This document shows positions 9,338-18,912 of a stretch of DNA of 64,000 nucleotides, one piece after another. This DNA comes from Citrobacter sp. Res13-Sevr-PEB04-36 (GTDB taxonomy: Bacteria > Pseudomonadota > Gammaproteobacteria > Enterobacterales > Enterobacteriaceae). The notes below the pieces were generated by a model. That model saw nothing but the letters and a program-made list of their open reading frames with translations, did no database searches and was not told the DNA's origin. The stretch spans positions 1-64,000 of the forward strand of contig NZ_JADABY010000076.1 of NCBI RefSeq assembly GCF_015672735.1, written 5' to 3'. Numbering within the stretch: the stretch's first letter is position 1; every line of letters begins with the position of its first letter. Position numbers and translations under genes: made by a program.

Positions 9338-12300
9338 TCACTGCGCCAGACAGATGCCAAAGCCGAAACTGGCAGGGTTATCTGGTTTCGTACTTCGCAC
9401 TCCGGTGGTTTCGTTAAACGAGTAGTAACCGGTGCCATCCTCCGCGAGAGTCTGCGACAGATAGTCATTTGATGATGAAGACGACGTCGGCCAGTGCAGT
9501 TTCCCAATAACACCCTGTAGCGCTTTCAGATCATCCAGCGTGGCAACGTTCTCCATGCCACAAAGATAATTCAACGCGGACTCGTTATGGCCAGAATCCT
9601 TATAACGCACTTTAGTCCAGTACTCATTGTCAGTGTACAAATATGAGGGCCCCACTACCGCTAATTCGGTTCTCAACGCCGGACGGTGGAATGTCTTGCC
9701 GTTTAGCACCACTGTATCCGGCAGATGGCCCCAGTATGTGGCATTAGGCGAATCCGGGCTGGTCTCGATGGTAAATATGGCATCCTGACTCGCCGTCATC
9801 GTGGGTTGATCCACAAGTGCGGCAGTAATGGCCGTTTTCCAGCCAAGCGACTTATCCTGGTTTAAAGTAAACTGTAGCGTCCCGTCATCTCCGGTCATAG
9901 CTAACCATTTACCCGAACTACTGTTAAAAGCCGTAGCGGTGCCTGCCGGCGATACCGGCGTCAGCGTCATGTACGTCGAGGAGGAGGTGCTAGACTCTGC
10001 CGGGCCAATCACCCATGGGAAGGCCGGAACGTTTGTGCCATATATCTTCCCGCGTGAGTAGGATTTCTCGCGCGTAATTTGCACAACCACCCCCTTCTGC
10101 GGCTGCCCGGCAGCGTTGATGACCGTCACGGCCATCGGCATTGACTCGCCTTTCTTCACATCGGCGGCGGATTTATCCGCATTCCATGCGGTCGAGGAGA
10201 GCGTCATCGATAACTGACGCGGCGCAGTCAGGCATATTTGAAAATAGTTTTCGTTCCCACCGTTATAACCACTGTCGCCGGACTTCATATCGACATACTG
10301 ATAATTAACACTCTGATTAACCAATAGCGAATCACCTGACCACCATCGTGGCTTTGAAGAGCCAGTGACGGTCAATGGCATACCTAAGTCCATTTCCAGC
10401 TTGCCATTGGGATGATCGGCATACAATGAGGCAAGATCTGCCAGCAGTGGCATTTGATTCAAACCACAGGCTCCAATTCCTTGTGACTTGACCAGGCTTA
10501 CTTTTAGCGAGAGCCACGACTCATTGTTTGCAATGATATAGGACGTATCGGAACTGGCCCCCTCTTCATTGCGCAGTTGAGGGCGTTTGAACTCCGCACC
10601 GTTGCTGGCACTGAAGGTTTCTGGCATATGGCCCCACATGTTGGCCAGTACGTTGTTCGGGCTGGTGATAGTAGTGAAAATCACTGGCAACGACGACGCC
10701 ACCGTCGATCCCTGATACAGGCTGGCGGTGATAACGTTTTTCACACCAGGTGCATCAGATGAAGTCACACCCATAACGAATGTACCGTTGCTGCCGGTTA
10801 CACCGTAGTAGGGATAACTGGAACCTTTGGTGGTGTTCCAGGTCCAGTCAACACCTCGACCATCTGACAACAGGTTTAACACCGAAGACGACTCTGGCTT
10901 ATAACTGGTATTGCGCGCCGTTCCCGCATCACGCGTTAGCATAAAGGGCGCGTTGCCCACCGGATTACCCTGCACGTCAGTGGTGGTGATCACAGTTGGA
11001 ATCATCTCGCTGCTGGTCACTTTAATCGCCTTAACGTCGGCGTCCTGCGCCAGAGAAGAAGAAAGCACTATCTGCGTCGCCAACGAGGAATTGGCGCTAC
11101 AAATCTGATACTGCGTATCGTTAATACTGGAGTTGCTTATCAGACGGCGAGAGTCATCGTTAAGATCGACGATATAATATTGCGTTGGTTTACCGGTCGC
11201 GATCGGATTCCCGGTCGTACCCATACCCCCTGACCAGTAAGAACGGATAACCGGCCAGCCCTGCACACTTTTTATGCTGCCGTTCGGGTAGGCATTGTAC
11301 AGCGCGTCCAGCGCCGTCAGCGTAGGATGATAGCCGCTGGCGCAGTTATCCGGGTTGGTCTTAGTCGTTCCCGGCCCGTAAAACGCTGCCCAGTATTCAT
11401 GGTCCTCGAGATAGTGGACCATGTTAGTTCGACTTTGTAATTCATTTTCCAGCAGGGGGCGATGATACACCGCGCCGTCCTGGCCCGTCAGCGTATCCGG
11501 CATATGGCCCCACATCACCGCCACAGAGACGTCGGGGCTTGTGACCACGGTGAAGACGGTGTCAATACTGGCGCTGACGCTGGCGTTGTCGTACAGCGTG
11601 GCGATAACGGCGGTTTTGGTGCCGTTCGTGTCCGGCCGCGTGACGCTGATGGTTTTAGTGCCATCCGCACCGGTGACGGCCCCCATTTTAGTGGTGGTCC
11701 AGGCTATCGATTCGCCGTCGATCACCACTGGCGTGACGAGATGCTCCAGGTCGTTACCTTCCGAAGCCGTATGCTTTTCATTCTGCCGGGTATAACCGTC
11801 GCCGCGAGTGAACACAAACGGCGCTTCCGGCACCGGATTGCCGCTGGCGTCTTTGACCGTCACTTTAAGCTGCAACGTGTCGCCTTTTTTCACCTTCACC
11901 GCATGCTCACCGTTGCCGTCATACCATAGCGATGAATCTACCGGTTCAATGGTGATCGAGGCCGCCACCGGGTTATCGGTGGTCAGGCAACTGGTGTAAA
12001 TAGTGGAGGTGCCGCCCGCAAATTCACTGCCGGTAGAAAGTGCAATCAGTTTCCACGTGCTGGCGGTCTGGTAGGTGGAAGACCAGTAGTTAATCAGCGT
12101 CGGCCAGCCATGGATGCTTTTAATAGCGCCGCCGCTGTTGTCGTTGTATAACGCTTCGAGTTGATCGATATGTGGCAGGCGGTTCACCGCGCAGCCGCCC
12201 GCATCCGTATTGCCTGCGGCATCAGCATGTGAAACGCGCGCCCAGGTTTCGTTGGCCTCCAACTGGGTTTTGGGGCTGGTGTTGGCAGAAACTTCTGACG

Positions 12301-14983
12301 CCAGCTTAGGCCGCTCAAAAGTCAGGTCGCCCACGGTGATGGTGTCTGCCATATGGCCCCACATATTGGCATTTGCCGTATCCGGGCTGGTGGCGACGGT
12401 AAACTTCACGCTGCGGGAAAGAGGGAGGTTAAGTAATGACTCCGCCGGCTCCACGGTTAACGGCGTCAGTATCCCCACGCCCTTCGGTTGCGTGAGAACA
12501 ATTCTCGCGTCGCCGTGAGTATCGGTTATCCCGTGATACACCGCCGTCTGTGCGGCGCTATAGGCAACACCATCAAAAAACAACTGGCCGTTTGTGGGGT
12601 CGGTAAACCCGGTGGTCAGGCCATCACGCTGTTTACCGGGAGCCAGGGTAACGGTAAAGTCAGCATTGGGTATTGACTGCTGATTAAGGGCGTTTCTTGA
12701 GTGGACGTTCAGAATAATCTGCTCGCCCGCTTTGGCAACCGCAAGGCCATTCTGCGTAGGATCGTCATTGAAGTACGCATCAAGCCGCGCCACCATTTCG
12801 TTGGCGGAACAGGTCAGGTAGTTTGCGCTGCCGGTGCCGGGGTTCCCGTTCTCAAGATTCACGTTCGCCGGTGGCAGAACAGCACCTGAATCGGCATCAA
12901 TATAGGCGTGAAGCCCGGTCGGCCAGCCGTGTTCGGTCAGCATTTCATTGTTGGGATGCTCGCCATACAGATGCGTGAGCGAGCCTGAATCCGGCACCTG
13001 GCCCGTACCGCACTGACCGGTCGCCGCCGTCACCGTGTCAAACGTGGCCCACTCTTCGTTATTTTCGCTTTGCCCGCCGCTGGCGCTGCTTGCCTCTGCC
13101 TTCAGCGGCGGGCGTTTATACAGGTTGCCCGCATCCACCACGCCGCGCATATGGCCCCACATATTGGCCACGGCCACGTCCGGGCTGGTGATAACGGTGA
13201 AAATCACGCTAAAGGGCAGCTCGACGCTTCCCCGTTCATCGTCAGGCATCACGATGCGAATCGGCGTCTGTACGCCCAAACCGTGATTGTGCTGTAGCGT
13301 TAAATGTGCCTGACCGTTGGCGTCGGTCACACCGGTATAGTGCTCCGGCGACGAGGCGCGTATATCTTCGGAGGAAATAGTGACCCGCAGGTTATCCCAC
13401 TCATCCTTATGCACTCCCTGGCGGTTACTCGCCGGATCAACGAACAGTTCCATATAGCGGTAAGGCAGAGGTTTTTTGGTGTCTCTGTCCACCACACTCA
13501 TCACCAGATCAATGGAATCACCGACCTCTGCTTCGTAAGGCCCTTCCGGGGAGAGCGTGATTTGCGGATGCGCCGCTGGCAGGGCTTTATCCACACAGCT
13601 AACCAGGAAAGAGGAACCGCTGCTTTCCCGCACCACCGAACCGCTGATCATCTGGACGGTATAATGGTACGAATCCAACTGATCTTTGGTGGATGACCAG
13701 TATTCAGCATTACCCGTTAGCGGCCAGCCGGTGTAGGTATCCAGAGTGTCATGGGCGTTTCTCATCGCTACCAGCTGTTCGGCGGCTGGCAGAATGTCGC
13801 AGTGGTTATCCGCCTTGCTCCAGTTAAACTGCGCCCAGGTTTCGTTAATACCATTAACGGTATCTCTGGTTCCGCCGATTTCTGCCGCCAGCTTCGGTCG
13901 GGTGAAAGTGTAAGTGATGCCGTTCAGATCCGCCGTGGTGCTGTCAATCATATGGCCGTACATATTGGCCAGATCGGTGTCAGGGCTGGTCAGGGTGGTG
14001 AAAATGACGTTAGCCTCGGCATGAAGCGTCGGGTAATTGACGGCGCTAACAATAAGGCGCGTTTTCACGCCGGGGCCTTTAGCCTGCGTCACCACCACCG
14101 TCGCCTTGCCGGTGTCGTCAGTGGTGCCGTGATATTCCGTGGCCGTGGTGGTCAGTTCGGTGTCGCCAACGTGTACCGGCTCGCTGTTGTTGACTTCACC
14201 CTGGCGATTTTTGGCATCGTCACGACGGATAACAAAAGATCCATTGGCGAAGATTTTGCCATCACAGCCGGTAGTGGTCACGGTCAGGGTAATGCTCTCC
14301 CCCACCTTCACCTTTGACGCTTTAAACGCCTCGTCAATATGATCGGCACTCACCGAAACCGGATTGTCTTCGGCGGCCTGGATATTAATGGTCACTTTCG
14401 GGTTAAGCAGTGGAATCGCAGAGCTATTGGGTTCACCCGTGAGGGTAGACAGAAACAGCGCGGGAACGGCGACTGAATCGTCCTCTTGTGGCCAGACAAC
14501 CAGTTGCCGCCCGGACAGATTCTGGGCACAGAACGTCTGGTTAATCGCTGGCTGCGGGGAGAGCGGCGTATCAGGTGTTGCGGCGTCTGCCCATAACAGA
14601 CCCACCGTCGGCGGCTGGTTGCCTTCCCAACTCACTATTGGTGTCGGCGACTGGGCAAATAGATCGCCTTCAGTATCGGATGGATTCACCACCTGCATCT
14701 GACTTGGCAAGGCGCTCGCACTAAAATCACGCGGCATAGCCGTGTAATTCACTGAATGAACCTCACCAGGCGGCAAGAGATGGCTGCCCTGATAAATCGG
14801 GATGGTGGCACCGTCGGCCTGCGGAATAGTGCCATTGATAGGATCCGTTGATGTATTCAGCTCTTGCCAGGTACCGCCTTTCAATAGCGCCTGCGCGGGT
14901 GGGCTCGCCGCAACCAACGCGACCAGCAATACCTGAAAGAAGCTAAAAACTTTATTCACTTGCCGATTCCCGTCCATGAGCAA
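9338..14983 (-). CDS. ratA: RatA-like giant secreted/surface protein with six DUF823-type modules
   Basis: 1881 residues. A signal peptide ends near residue 32 (AASPPAQA). A short N-terminal module starts LKGGTWQ, like SinI. Six tandem units follow, each an Ig-like (Big_1) domain plus a WGHM-containing domain. The WGHM-type signature ends at residues 345, 612, 878, 1161, 1453 and 1754, a spacing of 266-301. Each unit continues with a Cys near CxxxxxPxxxxLxxLY, a gWP/YWS motif and a final Cys, which suggests one disulfide per unit. The last unit ends GICLAQ. There is no barrel or sortase signal, so secretion must need a partner, probably SinH. Size, neighbours and position match RatA of the Salmonella CS54 island. 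A function in adhesion or gut colonisation is inferred from that family. Confidence 0.85.
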   Translation of the reverse strand: MLMDGNRQVNKVFSFFQVLLVALVAASPPAQALLKGGTWQELNTSTDPINGTIPQADGATIPIYQGSHLLPPGEVHSVNYTAMPRDFSASALPSQMQVVNPSDTEGDLFAQSPTPIVSWEGNQPPTVGLLWADAATPDTPLSPQPAINQTFCAQNLSGRQLVVWPQEDDSVAVPALFLSTLTGEPNSSAIPLLNPKVTINIQAAEDNPVSVSADHIDEAFKASKVKVGESITLTVTTTGCDGKIFANGSFVIRRDDAKNRQGEVNNSEPVHVGDTELTTTATEYHGTTDDTGKATVVVTQAKGPGVKTRLIVSAVNYPTLHAEANVIFTTLTSPDTDLANMYGHMIDSTTADLNGITYTFTRPKLAAEIGGTRDTVNGINETWAQFNWSKADNHCDILPAAEQLVAMRNAHDTLDTYTGWPLTGNAEYWSSTKDQLDSYHYTVQMISGSVVRESSGSSFLVSCVDKALPAAHPQITLSPEGPYEAEVGDSIDLVMSVVDRDTKKPLPYRYMELFVDPASNRQGVHKDEWDNLRVTISSEDIRASSPEHYTGVTDANGQAHLTLQHNHGLGVQTPIRIVMPDDERGSVELPFSVIFTVITSPDVAVANMWGHMRGVVDAGNLYKRPPLKAEASSASGGQSENNEEWATFDTVTAATGQCGTGQVPDSGSLTHLYGEHPNNEMLTEHGWPTGLHAYIDADSGAVLPPANVNLENGNPGTGSANYLTCSANEMVARLDAYFNDDPTQNGLAVAKAGEQIILNVHSRNALNQQSIPNADFTVTLAPGKQRDGLTTGFTDPTNGQLFFDGVAYSAAQTAVYHGITDTHGDARIVLTQPKGVGILTPLTVEPAESLLNLPLSRSVKFTVATSPDTANANMWGHMADTITVGDLTFERPKLASEVSANTSPKTQLEANETWARVSHADAAGNTDAGGCAVNRLPHIDQLEALYNDNSGGAIKSIHGWPTLINYWSSTYQTASTWKLIALSTGSEFAGGTSTIYTSCLTTDNPVAASITIEPVDSSLWYDGNGEHAVKVKKGDTLQLKVTVKDASGNPVPEAPFVFTRGDGYTRQNEKHTASEGNDLEHLVTPVVIDGESIAWTTTKMGAVTGADGTKTISVTRPDTNGTKTAVIATLYDNASVSASIDTVFTVVTSPDVSVAVMWGHMPDTLTGQDGAVYHRPLLENELQSRTNMVHYLEDHEYWAAFYGPGTTKTNPDNCASGYHPTLTALDALYNAYPNGSIKSVQGWPVIRSYWSGGMGTTGNPIATGKPTQYYIVDLNDDSRRLISNSSINDTQYQICSANSSLATQIVLSSSLAQDADVKAIKVTSSEMIPTVITTTDVQGNPVGNAPFMLTRDAGTARNTSYKPESSSVLNLLSDGRGVDWTWNTTKGSSYPYYGVTGSNGTFVMGVTSSDAPGVKNVITASLYQGSTVASSLPVIFTTITSPNNVLANMWGHMPETFSASNGAEFKRPQLRNEEGASSDTSYIIANNESWLSLKVSLVKSQGIGACGLNQMPLLADLASLYADHPNGKLEMDLGMPLTVTGSSKPRWWSGDSLLVNQSVNYQYVDMKSGDSGYNGGNENYFQICLTAPRQLSMTLSSTAWNADKSAADVKKGESMPMAVTVINAAGQPQKGVVVQITREKSYSRGKIYGTNVPAFPWVIGPAESSTSSSTYMTLTPVSPAGTATAFNSSSGKWLAMTGDDGTLQFTLNQDKSLGWKTAITAALVDQPTMTASQDAIFTIETSPDSPNATYWGHLPDTVVLNGKTFHRPALRTELAVVGPSYLYTDNEYWTKVRYKDSGHNESALNYLCGMENVATLDDLKALQGVIGKLHWPTSSSSSNDYLSQTLAEDGTGYYSFNETTGVRSTKPDNPASFGFGICLAQ

Positions 14984-15063
14984 TAGCCACCTACCTGTTT
15001 GCCATATTCATTGTTCCAACACACTTTGCTTAACCCAAAACTAAGCAAAATACACTGCCAGTT

Positions 15064-15089
15064 CTGCCATTCCCTATTGGGAATGGCAG
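15064..15089 (-). terminator. Intercistronic stem-loop between sinI and ratA
   Basis: CTGCCATTCCC (15064-15074) pairs perfectly with GGGAATGGCAG (15079-15089) across a four-base loop. No T tract follows on the minus strand, so it may be a partial terminator or an mRNA-stabilising hairpin that lowers ratA relative to sinI. Confidence 0.6.
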
Positions 15090-15102
15090 CAGTTGCATAG
15101 CC

Positions 15103-16071
15103 TTATTTAAGACGATAATCGATAGACAGACCGAAGCCCTGTACGCCGTCAGTACCAATAGTTACACCACCAGATGCGCCTTCAAATTCTGTCTTCGCTT
15201 CGGCGTTAGTAATTGGTATAACGAGATCTCTGTTGTTCCAGCTCTCGTTGACAATACCAGCTGCGCCCGTACCAGCAATTTTACTGGTACCCGTAAATTT
15301 CCAGCGGTAATCGTACTTGTCAGTAACCTCTTCACCCGCATCGTATCTATCTGCTGTACCACCCGCTTTATCTTTCCAAAGCAGAACTTTATAGGTGGCA
15401 TTAGTTTTGAGATTCGTCGTCGTACCCAACAGGTTAGTGTTTGAGGTTGACTCGTAAATCACCACATGGACATTTTCATCGACTACCGGACCTTCCGGCA
15501 CATCATCGCTATCCGAACCACCACCCGTATTGGTCGAAAGATCATTCAACAGCAGTTCCGTTGCAATATTCGGATCACCGGTAGTGGTGGTTGGTGTAAT
15601 TTTAATACCGATATAACGGCCAGCATCAGAAGCCTGAACTTCATAGGTATCGCTGCCTGCAGTACCAATCTCCTGCCCATCGCTACCACTCTGATCGCTG
15701 TAGCTCATCCACTGAACCGTACCTTTGGTCGCGGTATTATTGGTGTCCAGATCCCCCTGTTCATCACCAATAGCCCAGTTAACCGTGACTTTATCACCCA
15801 CATGAAACTGTTTATCACCATCACTAGTTACGGTGCGGGAACCGCGATCGATCGTCACCGAAACATGCGCTTTGTCAGTTTCGGCGATCTCGGTAGCTGA
15901 ACGGGTGATCCACGGCACAGTCCCCTGAATAGTACCCGTGGTTTTCGTGACAATTTGCCATTGGCCACTCTTGAGATTGCCATCGGCCGCCATGGCCGGG
16001 ATGGAACAATATCCTGCGACCACAAGTGCAAGAGCGACCTTGGTCAACCGTTGTCGTAATAATGCCTGCAT
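15103..16071 (-). CDS. sinI: SinI-like secreted protein
   Basis: 322 residues with a signal peptide ending near 28 (GYCSIPAMA). Residues ~31-50 (NLKSGQWQ...GTIQGTVPW) resemble the start of mature RatA. A middle Ig-like domain follows (about 58-175), then a Gly/Ser/Asp linker (GGGSDSDD). A C-terminal module (about 205-322) has TYKVLLW, YDYRWKFTG and DGVQGFGLSIDY. That module is clearly related to the C-terminus of SinH. It lies 57 bases after sinH and before ratA, as in Salmonella CS54. By analogy with ZirS/ZirT it is probably a substrate or partner of the SinH barrel; that role is inferred. Confidence 0.85.
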   Translation of the reverse strand: MQALLRQRLTKVALALVVAGYCSIPAMAADGNLKSGQWQIVTKTTGTIQGTVPWITRSATEIAETDKAHVSVTIDRGSRTVTSDGDKQFHVGDKVTVNWAIGDEQGDLDTNNTATKGTVQWMSYSDQSGSDGQEIGTAGSDTYEVQASDAGRYIGIKITPTTTTGDPNIATELLLNDLSTNTGGGSDSDDVPEGPVVDENVHVVIYESTSNTNLLGTTTNLKTNATYKVLLWKDKAGGTADRYDAGEEVTDKYDYRWKFTGTSKIAGTGAAGIVNESWNNRDLVIPITNAEAKTEFEGASGGVTIGTDGVQGFGLSIDYRLK

Positions 16072-16128
16072 TAAGACTCTCCTTTTCTTTGTGTATCAGC
16101 GATTGGCCGCCCAGCCACTACGCTGTCG

Positions 16129-18321
16129 CTATTTCTGGCTATACGAAACCTGTATGCCATATCCCTGAACCCCATCCTCGACATTCGCGCCAAACTTCTG
16201 CGCGGCATCTTTATTGGTTACAGGAAGAACGAGATCATCATTGATGGTATTTGGCTGGGCGCCGGTATGCCCGTTGGTGCTCTGCCCAGTGAACTCCCAC
16301 TGGTAGTCGTACTGCTCCATTTCTTCTTTCGTCAACTGCTCTGAGACCTGGAATACGCTATCGCTGTTGGCATCACGCCAAAGTACGAAGCGGTAGGTAT
16401 TGTTAAGCGTGGGGTGTTCTTCTTCTTTGCCAATCAGGTTTACCGGATGTGCGGCTTTTACCTGGTAGATGATGCCGTTGACATCACCGGAGTCGCTTTT
16501 CAGGAAGGTAACGTCAACATAGTTACTGTCGCCATAAACATCGGCTTTCGCTTTCCAGCGGTAGGTCCCTGGCAACGTGCTTGACAGCGTCACCGTGCCT
16601 GCCGTTTTGTCACGATTGGCGATAAAAACACAGGGACTCTCTACAGTACAAGCCGTGGTCGACAGCGCGACTTTTTTATCATTACTGTCGTACAACCCGG
16701 GCGTCATGACGTCATCGACCAGTTCGTTGCCGTTACGATCGGTAGTATCACCATTAGAGTCGGTTAACAGTACGTCCAACACCACACCATCAGCACCATC
16801 AGCCTGTGCGCTGGCATCATGGCTGTGATCGGTACGATCGGTATCGGCAATGTTATCGACTATCAGCTCAATTTTACGGTCCTGCTGTACAGTGATTTCC
16901 GCAATCCCCGAGTTCTGCTTATTACCTTTCTCATCTTCCAGCGTGATACGGACTTTCCAGGTATTCAACGCCGTACGTTCTTCTTCCGTGCTGGCATTGA
17001 TCCACGCAGGCAGTACCAGGTTCCAGCGGTTATTGTTACCTTCTGTAAGCATGTTCGCTTTTACTACCGGCATCACCAGTGTGCGGTTAGCATTGTTCTT
17101 TGCCTGCCATGATGCGGTAATAATTTTGTAGCGATGATTAATGAGAGCGTTGATCGTCCACTTGCATTTTTCCAGGCCAATGCCAGCTTCCGGTTTGTCC
17201 TGAATGACGCATTCAGGGTTTTCATTGGTTTCATCAGCTTTCAGCCACAATGTGACATCCAGCGGATCCTTTTCGCGGTACTCAAGAATGATAAAGTTAT
17301 TACGATCGACAAAGTCGGTACGGCTACCGGTTAACGAATGCTGAGTCTTCACATTTTCGGGATCAAGCTGTGCAGTCAGTGGAGTGCCAAACTGGTAGGT
17401 CATTGAAGCCGTGACGCTTAAATCCGTATTGTCTCCCGTACCGGCTTTGTAATCCGTCCCTACTGTAAATAAAGGAATCGGTGTATAACTCATCCCAACA
17501 GTCACGGCATGAGGATTTTTTTGCAGATTATCCGTACCGAACAGCGCAACTTCATCACCATAATACTGTTCATAAATCAGCTTTCCACCAAGCTGTGGAT
17601 AAAATGGTAGCCACACTTCCGTTCGAATATCCCAGCCGCGCGCCGGGCGTTCCTCATAGAATTCAAAATCTTTAGAGTCTTTCCAATCTGACAGAGGATG
17701 GTAATAGTTACCGGAGAAATGCAAAAAATCGGTCCATGCCTCGCTGCCTAAACCTATACGGCGATGTCCACGCGTAAAGTCGTAGTCATAAAACACGTTA
17801 CTCCCCAGCAGCCAATCTCCGACATTTTGACGCACGCCGAAGCCCATATTGCCAATGGTACGATCCTCTTTGCGCTGAGCTGAAAACTGACTAAAAAACA
17901 ATGTGCTTTGGTTATCGTACCAGGGAACAAAATAATCCAGCGAACTGCCTTCCAGATCACCATCTTCACCTATTGCCAGGCTGGTACGCACTTTACCATA
18001 GGGCGACATTAATGCTTCAATTCCGGATTGTGCTGATGAAGTTATTTGGCTCTGAAGATAGCTACGAGCCTGAGATTCCATTGCTTCTGGCGTTAGATTA
18101 TCAAACCCTTGCGTGGCAGAATTCGTAATATAATCTGCACCTTTTTCTTTAAAAGATTGCCCTTTATTTTCTTGTTCTTCTCTTTCTACCGCGCCACTGG
18201 ACAGATCGGGTAATGTGGATTCATTAATATTATTTACAGAGACAGGGACGCTAATATTGGTCTCGGCGCTTACTACACCAGATACCAACAATAAAATAAA
18301 TAAGCGCACGCCTGAAACCAT
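16129..18321 (-). CDS. sinH: SinH-like inverse autotransporter (intimin/invasin family)
   Basis: 730 residues, the length I recall for Salmonella SinH. A signal peptide (1-19) is followed by an alpha-helical linker (about 50-110) and the intimin-type beta-barrel domain (about 110-335; GNMGFGVRQNVGDWLLGSNVFYDYD, in pieces; RRIGLGSEAW, PARGWDIR, GKLIYEQYYGDEVALFG). Ig-like passenger domains span about 340-615 and include one Cys pair (TACTVESPCVF). The C-terminal module (about 620-730) ends YDYQWEFTG...DGVQGYGIQVSYSQK and is shared with SinI. There is no LysM domain. It is the first gene of sinH-sinI-ratA. It should sit in the outer membrane with its passenger outside. Confidence 0.92.
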   Translation of the reverse strand: MVSGVRLFILLLVSGVVSAETNISVPVSVNNINESTLPDLSSGAVEREEQENKGQSFKEKGADYITNSATQGFDNLTPEAMESQARSYLQSQITSSAQSGIEALMSPYGKVRTSLAIGEDGDLEGSSLDYFVPWYDNQSTLFFSQFSAQRKEDRTIGNMGFGVRQNVGDWLLGSNVFYDYDFTRGHRRIGLGSEAWTDFLHFSGNYYHPLSDWKDSKDFEFYEERPARGWDIRTEVWLPFYPQLGGKLIYEQYYGDEVALFGTDNLQKNPHAVTVGMSYTPIPLFTVGTDYKAGTGDNTDLSVTASMTYQFGTPLTAQLDPENVKTQHSLTGSRTDFVDRNNFIILEYREKDPLDVTLWLKADETNENPECVIQDKPEAGIGLEKCKWTINALINHRYKIITASWQAKNNANRTLVMPVVKANMLTEGNNNRWNLVLPAWINASTEEERTALNTWKVRITLEDEKGNKQNSGIAEITVQQDRKIELIVDNIADTDRTDHSHDASAQADGADGVVLDVLLTDSNGDTTDRNGNELVDDVMTPGLYDSNDKKVALSTTACTVESPCVFIANRDKTAGTVTLSSTLPGTYRWKAKADVYGDSNYVDVTFLKSDSGDVNGIIYQVKAAHPVNLIGKEEEHPTLNNTYRFVLWRDANSDSVFQVSEQLTKEEMEQYDYQWEFTGQSTNGHTGAQPNTINDDLVLPVTNKDAAQKFGANVEDGVQGYGIQVSYSQK

Positions 18322-18514
18322 AGATTATCCCTGTGTTAGAACTATCCTCCGCACACAAAAATATTATATCTATGATTTAGACCAAACTATAATTTAGTGG
18401 CCTAAATATATTCCTAAAAAGCTGACATTAAGAAAAGCAACGCATAGATTCACGTGGAGTATATAACCACCTTGAAATATAGTTTATTCCTACTAAACGA
18501 TTCAATTTATACAA
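18322..18514 (-). promoter_or_regulatory. AT-rich sinH promoter region
   Basis: A minus-strand TATAAT at 18363-18368 lies about 45 bases before the sinH start, but no good -35 is seen at 17 bases. An imperfect dyad, TTTAGACC...GGCCTAAA, at about 18376-18407 could be an operator. The local AT richness fits H-NS-silenced acquired DNA; that is an inference. Confidence 0.4.
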
Positions 18515-18733
18515 CTAATTTCCAATAATGAAAACAACGCGTTTTTTTGAAATAAGCCCATGCCCATTCTGACAAAAGTAGTCCACCGCACCACAGGCTT
18601 TTAACACCTGGAGTAGCTGATGGCACTCCGGGCAGCGCGCTTCAAGTAGCACGTCCTTTTGACAACTGTCGCAGTGCGCCACACCATTTTGGTGCTCCAG
18701 TTCCGCATGACAATCCGGGCAAATAATCGACAT
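18515..18733 (-). CDS. yfgJ: Zinc-ribbon protein YfgJ
   Basis: 72 residues from the ATG at 18733; a frame to 18775 adds 14 residues that E. coli YfgJ lacks. Three CxxC-type knuckles are visible (CPDCH, CDSCQ, CPECH) and a further Cys (YFCQNGH), so it should bind two zinc ions in a double zinc ribbon. Function is unknown. It marks the right boundary of the CS54-type insertion: in E. coli K-12 yfgJ follows xseA directly. Confidence 0.93.
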   Translation of the reverse strand: MSIICPDCHAELEHQNGVAHCDSCQKDVLLEARCPECHQLLQVLKACGAVDYFCQNGHGLISKKRVVFIIGN

Positions 18734-18874
18734 AATGGCTCCTTGAGATAATTGGTACTGACTGGATTTTAACACAATTCACCAAATGAATGAGACCCGC
18801 ACCTGCACAGGTCACTCAAAATAGTGCAACGATGTCGTCGTGATAAAAAAGGAACGATAGGGGGTCTGGCGGGA

Positions 18875-18902
18875 TTGCCGGGGCATATCGCCACCCCGGC
18901 AA
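18875..18902 (-). terminator. Stem-loop 3' of the peptide transporter gene
   Basis: TTGCCGGGG (18875-18883) pairs with CCCCGGCAA (18894-18902). It is a strong stem just past the stop codon but has no T tract on the minus strand, so the terminator call is tentative. Confidence 0.5.
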
Positions 18903-18912
18903 AATCGAGGAA

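Noticed and set aside
9338..14983. RatA as an autotransporter
   Set aside because: No barrel domain at either end; the C-terminus ends in a Cys-containing module (GICLAQ), so secretion must use another protein.
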